Shown one piece after another: positions 24,700-32,789 of a DNA stretch of 64,000 bases. Made by a program: the position numbers and the translations under genes. The stretch comes from Streptomyces nymphaeiformis (lineage in GTDB: Bacteria > Actinomycetota > Actinomycetes > Streptomycetales > Streptomycetaceae), in the NCBI RefSeq assembly GCF_014203895.1, contig NZ_JACHJY010000012.1:25185-89184 (forward strand). The letters are read 5' to 3'. The notes under the pieces are model-generated. The model had not been told where the DNA came from and ran no database searches. It saw nothing but the letters and a program-made list of their open reading frames with translations. How positions within the stretch are numbered: the stretch's first letter is position 1; each line of letters begins with the position of its first letter.

Positions 24700-25455
24700 A
24701 TGGGCGAGAGCAAGCTGGCCGGACAGTTCTTCGACGCGGCGATCGGCCTGCTCAAGGAGGTGCGCGACGGGGACTCCGCCGAGATCGCCGCCGCCGGAGC
24801 CGCGATCGCCGCCGCCGTCGCGAACGGCAACCGGCTCTTCGCCTTCGGCGCCGGACACTCCTCGCTCGCCGCCCAGGACGTCGTCTACCGGGCCGGCGGC
24901 TTCGCCCTGATGAACCTGCTCGCCGTCCCCGGCGTCGTCGGCGTCGACGTCATGCCCGCCACCCTCGGCTCCGCCCTGGAGCGCGTCGACGGCCTCGCCG
25001 GGGCGGTCCTCGACTGCTCCCCCGCCAAGGCCGGCGACGTCCTGATCATCATCTCCCTCTCCGGGCGCAACGCCCTGCCCGTGGAGATGGCCATGAACGC
25101 CCGCGCGCTCGGCCTCACCGTCATCGGCGTCACGTCGGTGGCGTACGCCACGGAGACGAAGTCGCGGCACGTGTCGGGGACGTACCTCAAGGACCACTGC
25201 GACATCGTCCTCGACTCGAAGATCGCCGTCGGGGACGCGGAGCTCACCCACGAGGGCATCGAAGCGCCCTTCGCGCCCGCCTCCACCGTCGTCACCAGCG
25301 CCCTCATGCAGGCCACGATGGCCGCCGCCGCCGAGGAGCTCGTACGCCTCGGCATCGAGCCGCCGCTGCTGCGCTCCGGCAACGTCGACGGCGGGCACGA
25401 GTGGAACGGGCGCGTGATGGACGAGTACGGCGACCGGATCTTCTACCGGCGCTGA
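24700..25455 (+). CDS. SIS-domain sugar-phosphate-binding protein (UPF0309 family)
   Basis: 251 residues with a SIS fold: NRLFAFGAGHSSLAAQDVVYRAGG and VLIIISLSGRNALPVEMA, the second containing the phosphosugar-binding Ser cluster. The family (UPF0309, typified by SCO4393 as I recall) is related to phosphoheptose and N-acetylmuramic-acid-6-phosphate enzymes, but its substrate is not known to me. GGAG lies upstream of ATG 24700. It is divergent from dmdR1, with 194 bases between. Confidence 0.88.
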   Translation: MGESKLAGQFFDAAIGLLKEVRDGDSAEIAAAGAAIAAAVANGNRLFAFGAGHSSLAAQDVVYRAGGFALMNLLAVPGVVGVDVMPATLGSALERVDGLAGAVLDCSPAKAGDVLIIISLSGRNALPVEMAMNARALGLTVIGVTSVAYATETKSRHVSGTYLKDHCDIVLDSKIAVGDAELTHEGIEAPFAPASTVVTSALMQATMAAAAEELVRLGIEPPLLRSGNVDGGHEWNGRVMDEYGDRIFYRR

Positions 25456-25461
25456 CCGGGC

Positions 25462-25788
25462 CTAGACCGTGGGGTGCGGGGCCCGGCCGTGCCGCGGGCT
25501 CCGCCGGCTCGACGCGATGAGGGCGACACCGGTGAGCTCCAGGAAGTTCCCGACGAAGGCGAGCCACGGGTCACGCGACACGACATCGCTCGGGAGGCTG
25601 AAGTACGTGGCCACCGCGGTGAGCAGGCCCAGGCCCGCCAGCGCGAGACCGACGCCGTAGACCCGGGGCTGCCGGACGCTCCGGCGCGCCGGCGTGATCA
25701 TCCACCCCGTACGGAACGCCGCCACGCCCATCCCGATCGCCGTGACGCCGAACGGCACGGTCGCCCCCAAGAACCAAGCAGTCATCAT
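25462..25788 (-). CDS. Small integral membrane protein (three helices)
   Basis: 108 residues from ATG 25788, preceded by a run of six G. Three hydrophobic segments: FLGATVPFGVTAIGMGVAAF, VYGVGLALAGLGLLTAVATYF and WLAFVGNFLELTGVALIA. The tail is basic. No conserved functional motif recognised. It ends six bases from the convergent SIS gene. Confidence 0.65.
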   Translation of the reverse strand: MMTAWFLGATVPFGVTAIGMGVAAFRTGWMITPARRSVRQPRVYGVGLALAGLGLLTAVATYFSLPSDVVSRDPWLAFVGNFLELTGVALIASSRRSPRHGRAPHPTV

Positions 25789-25889
25789 GACGGCCCCCCA
25801 TATTTCCCGAACCTGGGCCCATCCTCGTCCCGCCGCGCCCGGTCCGGCCATGCCGGGACCCGGCAGTCTCGGGCCCTCTCCGTTGCCGG

Positions 25890-26765
25890 TCAGCCGCGTT
25901 CCATCACCTGCGTCACCCGCGTGAAGCCGTCCGCCCCGTGCCCCCGGTCCACCGCCCGGCGCGCCAGCGCCTCCGCCGCGCGCATGACGCTCGCGTCGAC
26001 GCCGTGCGCCTCGGCCGCGTGCACGACGTGGACCAGCGTCGACAGGGCCGAGGTCAGCCGGCTGCCCTCGCCCGAGTACGAACCGCCGTCCACGTCCTCG
26101 GCCCACTCCTGGAACAGCGGCGGCAGGATCGCCCCGATGCCCTGGGCGAACGGCGCCAGCTCCCGCGCCGTGATCCCCTCCGCGCGGGCCAGCGCGAGCG
26201 CGTGCACGTACCCCGTCATCGACGTCCAGAAGATGTCGAGCAGCGCCACGTCGTACGCGGCGGCCCGGCCGATGTCCTCGCCGAGGTGCGTGTGGGTGCC
26301 GCCGAGCGCGTCGAGCACCGCCCGGTGCTCGCCGTACAGCGGCTCGGGGCCGCTGTGCAGGAACACCCCGGCGGGCGTCCCGATCGTCGGCGTCGGGGTC
26401 ATGATCGCGCCGTCCAGGTAGCCGACACCGTGCTCGGCCGCCCAGCGGCCGGTGTCGCGGGCCCGCTCCGGGACGTCGGCGCTCAGGTTGACCACGGTCC
26501 GGCCCTTGAGCGCGTCCGTGACGGCCGGCTGCCGCAGGACCGCGTCGGTGGCGTCGTAGTCGACGAGGCAGATCACCGTGAGCGGGCTCGCGGCGACCGC
26601 CTCCTCGGCGCTCGCCGCCAGGACCGCGCCCCGCTCGGCGAGGTCGCCCTCACGGCCCGGGGTGCGGTTCCACACGGTGGTCCGGACACCGGCGCCGAGG
26701 AACGCGCCGGCCAGCGCACGCCCCATGGGTCCGAGACCGAGAACGGTGACGCGGGAAGAAGACAT
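25890..26765 (-). CDS. NAD(P)-dependent imine-reductase/beta-hydroxyacid-dehydrogenase-like enzyme
   Basis: 291 residues. Rossmann fold with VTVLGLGPMGRALAGAFL (G-x-G-x-x-G) and VWNRTPGR, where R and T fit NADPH preference. The long interdomain helix carries D177 in YDVALLDIFWTSMTGY, the position of the catalytic Asp in bacterial imine reductases; true 3-hydroxyacid dehydrogenases would have Lys there. It is therefore more likely an imine or oxime-type reductase than a 6-phosphogluconate-type dehydrogenase. Divergent from an HxlR regulator that probably controls it. Confidence 0.82.
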   Translation of the reverse strand: MSSSRVTVLGLGPMGRALAGAFLGAGVRTTVWNRTPGREGDLAERGAVLAASAEEAVAASPLTVICLVDYDATDAVLRQPAVTDALKGRTVVNLSADVPERARDTGRWAAEHGVGYLDGAIMTPTPTIGTPAGVFLHSGPEPLYGEHRAVLDALGGTHTHLGEDIGRAAAYDVALLDIFWTSMTGYVHALALARAEGITARELAPFAQGIGAILPPLFQEWAEDVDGGSYSGEGSRLTSALSTLVHVVHAAEAHGVDASVMRAAEALARRAVDRGHGADGFTRVTQVMERG

Positions 26766-26828
26766 GGCGGAACTCCCTTGCACATACGTGGGTTGGAAAG
26801 AGATGACGGACGACGGAGAGGGACGCGC

Positions 26829-27179
26829 ATGACACGCCTCCGGGCCCAGGACACGAACCTCTGCGGTGTGTCCGCCGCGATCGCCGTGATCGACGGCAAG
26901 TGGAAGACGTGGCTGCTGTGGCTGCTGGAGTCGGGGCCGCACCGGCCCGGCGAACTGCGCCGCAAGATCCCCCGGATCAGCGAGAAGATGCTGACGCAGG
27001 CGCTGCGGGAGATGGAGACGGACGGCCTCGTGCACCGCGAGGTGCACGACGTGGTGCCGCCGAAGACCGTCTACTCGCTGACGGAGTTCGGGCGCGAACT
27101 CTCCGACGTGCTCGGCCCGCTGTCGGACTGGGGCCATCGCCGGCTCGACCGGCTGACGGAGGCGCGGTCCGCCTCCTGA
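26829..27179 (+). CDS. HxlR-family transcriptional regulator
   Basis: 116 residues, one HxlR winged helix. Characteristic sequence: GKWKTWLLWLLESGPHRPGELRRKIPRISEKMLTQALREME, then YSLTEFGREL. C12 near the N-terminus (NLCGVSAA) is in the position used by thiol-sensing members. Divergent from the reductase gene with a 63-base spacer, consistent with redox- or aldehyde-responsive control of that gene. Confidence 0.88.
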   Translation: MTRLRAQDTNLCGVSAAIAVIDGKWKTWLLWLLESGPHRPGELRRKIPRISEKMLTQALREMETDGLVHREVHDVVPPKTVYSLTEFGRELSDVLGPLSDWGHRRLDRLTEARSAS

Positions 27180-27246
27180 GGCCCGTCGTTCCCCTCTCCC
27201 TCCGGGCCTCCACCAGGTTCTCCCGGGACGCCGAACCCCGACAAGT

Positions 27247-27264
27247 ACCCACAAAAAAGTGGGT
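27247..27264. terminator. Short terminator hairpin
   Basis: ACCCAC-AAAAAA-GTGGGT between the convergent HxlR and PAS genes, 10 bases before the PAS gene stop. It is the only such A-rich loop noted nearby. Confidence 0.55.
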
Positions 27265-27274
27265 GTACGGGCGG

Positions 27275-28612
27275 CTAGTCCTTGCCGCCGAGGTCCCCGA
27301 GGTCCATCAACGTCGACACCCGGGCCGCCACCGACTCCCCGAACACCACGTCCTCGCGCTCGAACGGCGCGCGGCAGGCGGCCCGCAGGAACGTCAGGAC
27401 GCCGAGGGTCCGGCCCCGGGAGCGCAGGACCACGCACAGGGCGTGCGCCGCGTCCCCCGGCCACTGGTGGGCCTCCGCCCACACCTCGGCGGTCCGGCCC
27501 GCGCTCGCCCGCACCGTGCCGATCCGGTCCCAGGCCTGGAGCGCCGGGTGCCGCGGCCCGTACCGCAGCGGGATGCCGCCGCCCACGACGGGCGAGGACG
27601 GGCCGGGGGCGCCGCCCGCCGGGGTGGCCAGGGCGCGGGTGAGGCGCCGCTCCCCCGCCGGCCGGTCCACCAGGGCGTGGTCGGCGAACCCGGCCAGGGC
27701 GAAGTCCAGCAGGACCGTCGCGGCCTCCGCCGGGTCCTCGCACTCCGCGGCCGCCGCGCCCGCCCGGTGCAGCTGGCTCCACCGGAACCGCAGCCGGTCG
27801 GCCCCGCGGGCCGCGAGCCGCTCCTCGGTGACGTCCTGGAACAGCCAGGCCACTCCCAGCGGCACGGGCTCCTCCGCCATCGGCGACGACAGCAGCAGGA
27901 AGCCGCTGCGCCAGCACCGGCGCCGCTCCCCCGAGGCCGTCTCCAGCGTCACCCACACCTCGGCGGGCGCCGGCGGCGTGCCCTCGGCGAGGACGTGTTG
28001 GAAGGCGGCCTCCAGCTCCTCCGCGCCGTGCGTGACGGCGTCGCCGAGGGGCCGGCCGAGCAGGGCCGTGCGCCCGGTGCCGAAGGCGCGGGCCGCGTGG
28101 GCGTTGACCATGGCCGGGCGCAGGTCGGCGTCGACGAGCACGACGCCCCAGGAGGCGTCGTCGAACAGCGCCTCGCTCAGCGCGACCGACCGCTCCAGGT
28201 CGAGCTGTACGTGGACCTCGCTGAACGCGCAGTACACCCCGGCGGGAGTGCCGTCGGCCCCCCGCACCCCGGCGGCCTGGCTCCGCACGAGCACCCGCCC
28301 GCCGTCCTTGCGGAGCAGCACGAACTCGTGGACCTGGCGGCCGGGGCCCTTCATGGCCCCCATCAGCCGGCCCAGGGTCTCCTCGGCGTCCGCGCTGCGC
28401 GCCGCCCACCCCTCGAACCCGCGCCGCCCGACGGCCTCCGCGGCGGACCAGCCGAGGATCCGCTCGGCCTCCCGGTTCCAGTGCGTGACCGTCCCGTCGG
28501 CGTCGAACGCGCAGAGCGCGGCGTCCATCCCGTCGAGCAGCGCGGCCAACAGATCGGCCCCCGCCCCCGGGACGGACACGGCGTCGCTCGTGGCCCCCGT
28601 GAATGCACTCAT
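27275..28612 (-). CDS. PAS-PAS-GAF sensory protein
   Basis: 445 residues from ATG 28612 (GGGGGGT six bases upstream). PAS 1 at about 12-125 (ALLDGMDAALCAFDADGTVTHWN), PAS 2 at about 140-260 (FDDASWGVVLVDADLRPAMVN), then a GAF-like domain to the end (ALCVVLRSRGRTLGVLTFLR). No kinase, phosphatase or HTH output domain is encoded; related Streptomyces proteins usually continue into a PP2C (SpoIIE) domain. It may therefore be an output-less sensor acting through protein contact. It is followed on the same strand by nothing else. Confidence 0.78.
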   Translation of the reverse strand: MSAFTGATSDAVSVPGAGADLLAALLDGMDAALCAFDADGTVTHWNREAERILGWSAAEAVGRRGFEGWAARSADAEETLGRLMGAMKGPGRQVHEFVLLRKDGGRVLVRSQAAGVRGADGTPAGVYCAFSEVHVQLDLERSVALSEALFDDASWGVVLVDADLRPAMVNAHAARAFGTGRTALLGRPLGDAVTHGAEELEAAFQHVLAEGTPPAPAEVWVTLETASGERRRCWRSGFLLLSSPMAEEPVPLGVAWLFQDVTEERLAARGADRLRFRWSQLHRAGAAAAECEDPAEAATVLLDFALAGFADHALVDRPAGERRLTRALATPAGGAPGPSSPVVGGGIPLRYGPRHPALQAWDRIGTVRASAGRTAEVWAEAHQWPGDAAHALCVVLRSRGRTLGVLTFLRAACRAPFEREDVVFGESVAARVSTLMDLGDLGGKD

Positions 28613-28675
28613 CCAGGTACCCCCCATGCTGCGGACCATTCAACTGGAACGTGACCCAGAGCACACCATGTTCGT

Positions 28676-28732
28676 CGAAAACGCTTCCCCTGCGAAAACG
28701 CTCCTTTCGGCACCGAAGCCTTTCGGCACCGA
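28676..28732. repeat. Two overlapping sets of direct repeats upstream of the PAS gene
   Basis: CGAAAACGCT occurs at 28676-28685 and 28693-28702 (17-base period), and CCTTTCGGCACCGA at 28703-28716 and 28719-28732 (16-base period). They fill the 131-base gap between the PAS gene start and the response regulator stop. Possible tandem regulator-binding sites. Confidence 0.55.
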
Positions 28733-28743
28733 GCCGTGCGGGC

Positions 28744-29406
28744 TCACGCGGGGGAGACGAAGCCGGACTCGTAGGCGGCGATCACCGCCTGGGTGCGGTC
28801 CCGGGCGCCCAGTTTGGCCAGGACGGCGCTCACATGGGACTTGACCGTCTCCGTGCCCACCACCAGGCGGGCGGCGATCTCCGCGTTGGACAGGCCCCGG
28901 GCCATCAGGCGCAGGACGTCCTCCTCCCGGTCCGTCAGGCCCGCGCGGGCCAGGGTCTCCCGGGCCTCCGTGCTGCCCCGCTCCTGCCCGTGGGCGGCCG
29001 CCAACTCCCGTACCGCCGCCGGGAAGAGGAGGGAGTCCCCTTCCACCACCAGGCGGACCGCGTGGACGATCTCCGCGGGGCGGGCGCGCTTGAGGAGGAA
29101 GCCGTCGGCACCGGCGCGGAGGGCTCCGTACACGTACTCGTCGTTCTCGAAGGTCGTCACGACGAGGATCTTCGGCGGGGCGTCGACCGTGCGGAGGACC
29201 GCCGACGTCGCCTCGATGCCGTCCATGAGGGGCATCCGGACGTCCATCGCCACCACGTCGGGCCGGAGGCTGCGGACGAGGGGGACGACCGCCGCCCCGT
29301 CCGCCGCCTCCCCCACCACCTCGATGTCGGGCTGGGCTTCCAGGACCGCGCGCAGGCCTGCCCGCACCAGGGGTTCGTCGTCTACGAGGAGGACCTTGAT
29401 CACCAT
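28744..29406 (-). CDS. NarL/LuxR-family response regulator
   Basis: 220 residues. Receiver domain with D9, D10 and phospho-acceptor D55 (AMDVRMP), T-loop VVTTF and K103-region FLLKRARP. LuxR-type HTH at about 150-215 (LTDREEDVLRLMARGLSNAEIAARL). Encoded 29 bases after the histidine kinase on the same strand, so kinase and regulator form an operon divergent from an ABC transporter, which is the likely target. Confidence 0.93.
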   Translation of the reverse strand: MVIKVLLVDDEPLVRAGLRAVLEAQPDIEVVGEAADGAAVVPLVRSLRPDVVAMDVRMPLMDGIEATSAVLRTVDAPPKILVVTTFENDEYVYGALRAGADGFLLKRARPAEIVHAVRLVVEGDSLLFPAAVRELAAAHGQERGSTEARETLARAGLTDREEDVLRLMARGLSNAEIAARLVVGTETVKSHVSAVLAKLGARDRTQAVIAAYESGFVSPA

Positions 29407-29435
29407 TCCGCCAGCGTAGGGGGAGAGCCGTTCCC

Positions 29436-30650
29436 TCAGCGCAGCGGAAGCGTCACGTCCACCCGCCATGTGCCGTCCTTCATGCCCGTCTTCGCCTCGC
29501 CGCCCAGCAGCGCCGCCCGTTCGCGGATGCCGCGCAGTCCGCTGCCCGTGCCGGGGGCCACGGGCGGACGGCCGGGCGGAAGGGGGTTGGTGACCCGGAG
29601 GCGGAGCCGGGATCTGTCCGCCGTCACGCGGACGTCGACCGGGACCGGGCCGGCGTGCCGCAGCGCGTTCGTCAGGGCCTCCTGGAGCATGCGGTAGGCC
29701 TCCCGGGAGACGGGGCCCGGCAGGTCCTCCACGGGGCCCGTCACCTCGGCGTCCACCTGCGCCCCGGAGGAGCGGGCCGAGTCCAGGAGGCGGGCGGCCT
29801 CGTCGAGGCCGGGGCTCGCGCCGCGCGGGCGGCCGGTCTCGCGGAGCAGCAGCAGGACCCGCTCCAGGTCCTCCAGGGCCGCCCGGCCGGTCTCCTCGAT
29901 GGCCGCGAGTGCCCGGTCGGTGAACTCGGGGTCCTGGGCCGCCCGTGCGGCGCCCGCCTGCACCACGGCCAGGGTGAGGGCGTGGCCCAGGGAGTCGTGG
30001 AGTTCGCGGGCGATCCTGTTGCGTTCGAGGAGGCGCTCCGTGCGCTCCTCCAGGGCCGTCATGCGCTCCTTGACCGACGGGCCGAGGAGCTGGCGGGCGA
30101 CCCGCGTGTCCAGCCGGCCGGCCATGACGACCAGCGCGAGGAGGGCCAGGAGCGGGAGGGGTGCCAGGGCCGCCTTGCCCGGGCCCGACGGGGTCAGGAA
30201 CGGCAGCACGGGTGCGTCTATCGACGTGTCGAGCAGCACCAGCGTGCACTGCAGCAGCCAGACCGACACGAGCCAGGCCACGAGGCCCGCCTCCATCCGG
30301 AACACCAGCCACAGGGCCGTCCTGCCCCGGTCCGTCCACGAGGCCGACGGGGTCGCCGAGATGCCCGTGGCCGCGTCGTCGGCGTACGCCTCCTCGCCCG
30401 GCCTGCGGGCGTGCTTGCCGGGGAAGAGCATCAGGCGCGCCTGGAGGCCCTCGGCGCGGCGGGCGGAGGGGACGAGGGCGAGCGCCGCCATCAGCGGTAT
30501 GGGCAGGGCCGCCGCGGTCAGCCAGTCGCCGAAGGACGGGGAGTTCAGGCCGGGATAGATCAGTCCGGCGGCGAGCGGCACGATGGCGCCGATCACCAGA
30601 TGCAGCCAACGGGTGTACGTGACCGCCCGGATCAGGGGTCGCAGGAGCAT
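29436..30650 (-). CDS. Sensor histidine kinase (HisKA_3 type)
   Basis: 404 residues from ATG 30650 (GGGAGG eight bases upstream). Four to five membrane helices in the first 190 residues, then the HisKA_3 dimerisation helix with phospho-accepting H218 in RIARELHDSLGHALT. The ATPase domain has the N box EALTNALRHAG and G box GTGSGLRGIRERAALLGG. It has no large extracellular domain, so it probably senses membrane stress, as LiaS/DesK-type kinases do. It pairs with the downstream LuxR-type regulator. Confidence 0.9.
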   Translation of the reverse strand: MLLRPLIRAVTYTRWLHLVIGAIVPLAAGLIYPGLNSPSFGDWLTAAALPIPLMAALALVPSARRAEGLQARLMLFPGKHARRPGEEAYADDAATGISATPSASWTDRGRTALWLVFRMEAGLVAWLVSVWLLQCTLVLLDTSIDAPVLPFLTPSGPGKAALAPLPLLALLALVVMAGRLDTRVARQLLGPSVKERMTALEERTERLLERNRIARELHDSLGHALTLAVVQAGAARAAQDPEFTDRALAAIEETGRAALEDLERVLLLLRETGRPRGASPGLDEAARLLDSARSSGAQVDAEVTGPVEDLPGPVSREAYRMLQEALTNALRHAGPVPVDVRVTADRSRLRLRVTNPLPPGRPPVAPGTGSGLRGIRERAALLGGEAKTGMKDGTWRVDVTLPLR

Positions 30651-30756
30651 TCCGCCATCCTCCCAACGGCGGCCCGCGTGCGGCTCCCCCGCACGGGGGA
30701 GACGATCCCCTCGGGCGGGGGAAGGCACGCGGCCGTCCGACGGCCAGGCTTGAGCC

Positions 30757-31716
30757 ATGACCAGCATCGACGTCAAGAACCTCACCAAGGAGTACGGCGG
30801 CAGGCGCCCGGCCCGGGCCGTGGACGGACTGACGTTCCGGGTCGAGCCGGGGCGCGTCACCGGCTTCCTCGGCCCCAACGGAGCGGGGAAGTCGACCACC
30901 ATGCGGCTCGTCCTCGGTCTCGACCGGCCGACCTCGGGCACCGCCACCATCGGCGGCCGGCCGTACGTGACGCTGGACGATCCGCTGCGCACGGTCGGCG
31001 CGCTCCTCGACGCGCAGGCCGCACACCCCGCCCGGACCGGCCGCGACCACCTCCGCTTCCTCGCCGCGAGCAACGGCCTGCCGGACCGCCGGGTCGACGA
31101 GGTACTGGAGGAGACGGGCCTGACGTCCGCCGCCCGCCGCCGGATCCGCCGCTACTCGCTGGGCATGCGGCAGCGGCTCGGCATAGCGGCCGCGCTCCTC
31201 GGCGACCCGGGGGTGCTGATGCTGGACGAGCCCGCGAACGGCCTGGATCCGGAGGGCATCGTCTGGATCCGCGGGCTGCTGCGCCGGCTGGCCGCCGAGG
31301 GGCGGACGGTCCTGGTCTCCAGCCACCTCATGAACGAGACGGCGACCTTCGCCGACCACCTCGTGGTCCTGGGCCGTGGCCGGCTCCTCGCGGACGTGCC
31401 GATGCGGGAGTTCATCGACGCCCACAGCCACGCACGGGTGCGGGTGCGCACCGGCGATCCGGTACGGCTGCGGGCCACGCTCCTGGCGAAGGGGTGGACC
31501 GTCGGGGACGCCGCCGACGGCGACGGCCGGTGGGTGGTGGAGGGCGCCTCCGCCGAGGAGATCGGGGCGGTCACCGCCCGCGAGGGCATCCCCGTCTTCG
31601 AACTCGCCGACGAGCGCGCCTCGTTGGAGCAGGCGTATCTGGCCCTCACCGCGGAGGCCGCCGAGTTCACCGCCACCCGTACCGCCTCGTCCACCCCTTC
31701 CCCCCAGGAGGTCTGA
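30757..31716 (+). CDS. ABC transporter ATP-binding protein (drug/peptide export type)
   Basis: 319 residues; Walker A GPNGAGKST at about 39-47, signature YSLGMRQRLGIA, Walker B VLMLDEPANGLDPEG and H-loop SSHLMNE. The C-terminal 80 residues are an accessory domain seen in DrrA/CcmA-like exporters. It is divergent from the kinase gene with 106 bases between. A permease gene begins two bases after its stop. Confidence 0.92.
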   Translation: MTSIDVKNLTKEYGGRRPARAVDGLTFRVEPGRVTGFLGPNGAGKSTTMRLVLGLDRPTSGTATIGGRPYVTLDDPLRTVGALLDAQAAHPARTGRDHLRFLAASNGLPDRRVDEVLEETGLTSAARRRIRRYSLGMRQRLGIAAALLGDPGVLMLDEPANGLDPEGIVWIRGLLRRLAAEGRTVLVSSHLMNETATFADHLVVLGRGRLLADVPMREFIDAHSHARVRVRTGDPVRLRATLLAKGWTVGDAADGDGRWVVEGASAEEIGAVTAREGIPVFELADERASLEQAYLALTAEAAEFTATRTASSTPSPQEV

Positions 31717-31718
31717 CC

Positions 31719-32468
31719 GTGTCCGCCGCCGTCACCGTCCCCGCCGTGCTCCGCTCCGAGTGGATCAAGATCCGGTCGATCCGGTCGAGCTTCGGCTCGC
31801 TGCTCGCCGTCCTCGTCGCCGCCCTGGGGATCGCTCTGGCGGTCTTCCCCTCCATCGGGCAGCCGGAGGCGGAGACCGGCGACATGGATCCGCTCTTCTG
31901 GATCTACTACCCGATGAACTTCGTGCAGATCGCCGCGATCTCCTTCGGTGCTACCGCCGCCTCGTCCGAATACCTGAACGGGGCGCTGCGGAACTCCCTG
32001 GCGGCCGTGCCGAACAGAACCCTGCTCTACGGGGCGAAGGCGGCGGTCGTGGGGGCGGGCGCGCTGGTCGTGGGCGTGGTGGCCGGTTTCGTCATGTTCT
32101 TCACGGCGAACGCGTTCCTCGGGAAGTACGCCGTCGGGATCGGCGAGCCGGGCGCGCTGCGGTCCTGCTTCGGCGCCGGGCTCTACCTCGCGCTGATCAC
32201 GCTGTTCTCGATGGGGCTGACGTTCCTGCTGCGCAGCGCGGTGGCGGTGCTGAGCACCCTGATCCCGTTCATCCTCATCGTGTCCTTCGTCATCGGCGGG
32301 GTCTCCGAGGGCGTCGCGACCTGGCTGCCGGACCGGGCCGGGCAGCAGATCCTCTTCCAGGAACCGCTGGGGACCCTCGGGGCCTGGACCGGGATCGGGG
32401 TGACCGCCCTGTGGACGGCGGCGGCGCTCCTCGCGGGCTGGTGGGCGGTGCGGCGACGGGACGCCTGA
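31719..32468 (+). CDS. ABC-2 type permease
   Basis: 249 residues from GTG 31719 with AGGAGGT six bases upstream. Six hydrophobic helices (for example SLLAVLVAALGIALAVF, GAGALVVGVVAGFVMFFT, LSTLIPFILIVSFVIGG) and an N-terminal SEWIKIRSIRS motif typical of ABC-2 permeases. With the preceding ATPase it forms an exporter of the bacitracin/lantibiotic-resistance type, probably induced by the divergent two-component system. Confidence 0.9.
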   Translation: MSAAVTVPAVLRSEWIKIRSIRSSFGSLLAVLVAALGIALAVFPSIGQPEAETGDMDPLFWIYYPMNFVQIAAISFGATAASSEYLNGALRNSLAAVPNRTLLYGAKAAVVGAGALVVGVVAGFVMFFTANAFLGKYAVGIGEPGALRSCFGAGLYLALITLFSMGLTFLLRSAVAVLSTLIPFILIVSFVIGGVSEGVATWLPDRAGQQILFQEPLGTLGAWTGIGVTALWTAAALLAGWWAVRRRDA

Positions 32469-32498
32469 GCCGCCTGGAGAACCGGGGGATTAAATCGC

Positions 32499-32527
32499 TT
32501 GTCTCGGTCCTGAGCGGTTCGTAGGGT
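32499..32527 (+). promoter_or_regulatory. HrdB-type promoter of the structured RNA
   Basis: TTGTCT (32499-32504), a 17-base spacer and TAGGGT (32522-32527) fit the Streptomyces vegetative consensus TTGACA-N17/18-TAGRRT. Predicted start of transcription is near 32534. Confidence 0.6.
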
Positions 32528-32533
32528 GTGGGT

Positions 32534-32754
32534 ACACGCGAAAGGAGGTGATCCGAAAAAATGGTTTCTTTTCGGACTCGTGAGGTGACTGCGGGCTAAG
32601 GCCTGCCAGTCGCACTCTGTGCACCTCGGCAGGCCTTCTGCCGAAAACCCAACGCAGTCACCCGACCCGTGAGTCGCCGGCAGTCCGGTCGGCAGGCGTC
32701 CGCCCGAACCTAGGCGGGCGGCGCCAAGACTCACGGGTCGCCTGCGTTTTCCCC
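32534..32754 (+). ncRNA. Structured RNA with an embedded 12-codon ORF
   Basis: About 220 bases between the convergent ABC permease and pdxH genes. Helices: CCGAAAA/TTTTCGG enclosing the mini-ORF start; GGTGACTGCG (32584-32593) with CGCAGTCACC (32653-32662); inside it AAGGCCTGCC (32598-32607) with GGCAGGCCTT (32628-32637); then CGACCCGTGAGTC (32663-32675) with GACTCACGGGTCG (32728-32740), enclosing two small hairpins. GAAAAC (32643-32648) and CGCAG (32653-32657) can instead pair with CTGCGTTTTC (32742-32751), giving a mutually exclusive fold. It ends GCGTTTTCCCC. I do not recognise a named RNA family. No plus-strand gene follows for 890 bases. Confidence 0.6.
32561..32599 (+). CDS. Leader-type mini-ORF of 12 residues (MVSFRTREVTAG)
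   Basis: ATG 32561 follows AAAGGAGGTGATCC (32541-32554), which is complementary to the whole 3' end of 16S rRNA and is the strongest ribosome-binding site in the window. The stop TAA forms the base of the next stem, and codons 9-11 lie in the stem that has an alternative partner. Ribosome movement should therefore change the RNA fold. Translation is inferred, not shown. Confidence 0.5.
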   Translation: MVSFRTREVTAG

Positions 32755-32789
32755 TCGAAGCCTCCGAACGCCGGCCGGCCCCCTCCCCT

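Noticed and set aside
32541..32554. Minus strand reads GGATCACCTCCTTT, like the 3' end of 16S rRNA
   Set aside because: Only 14 bases match and no other rRNA sequence adjoins; it is better explained as a full-length Shine-Dalgarno on the plus strand.
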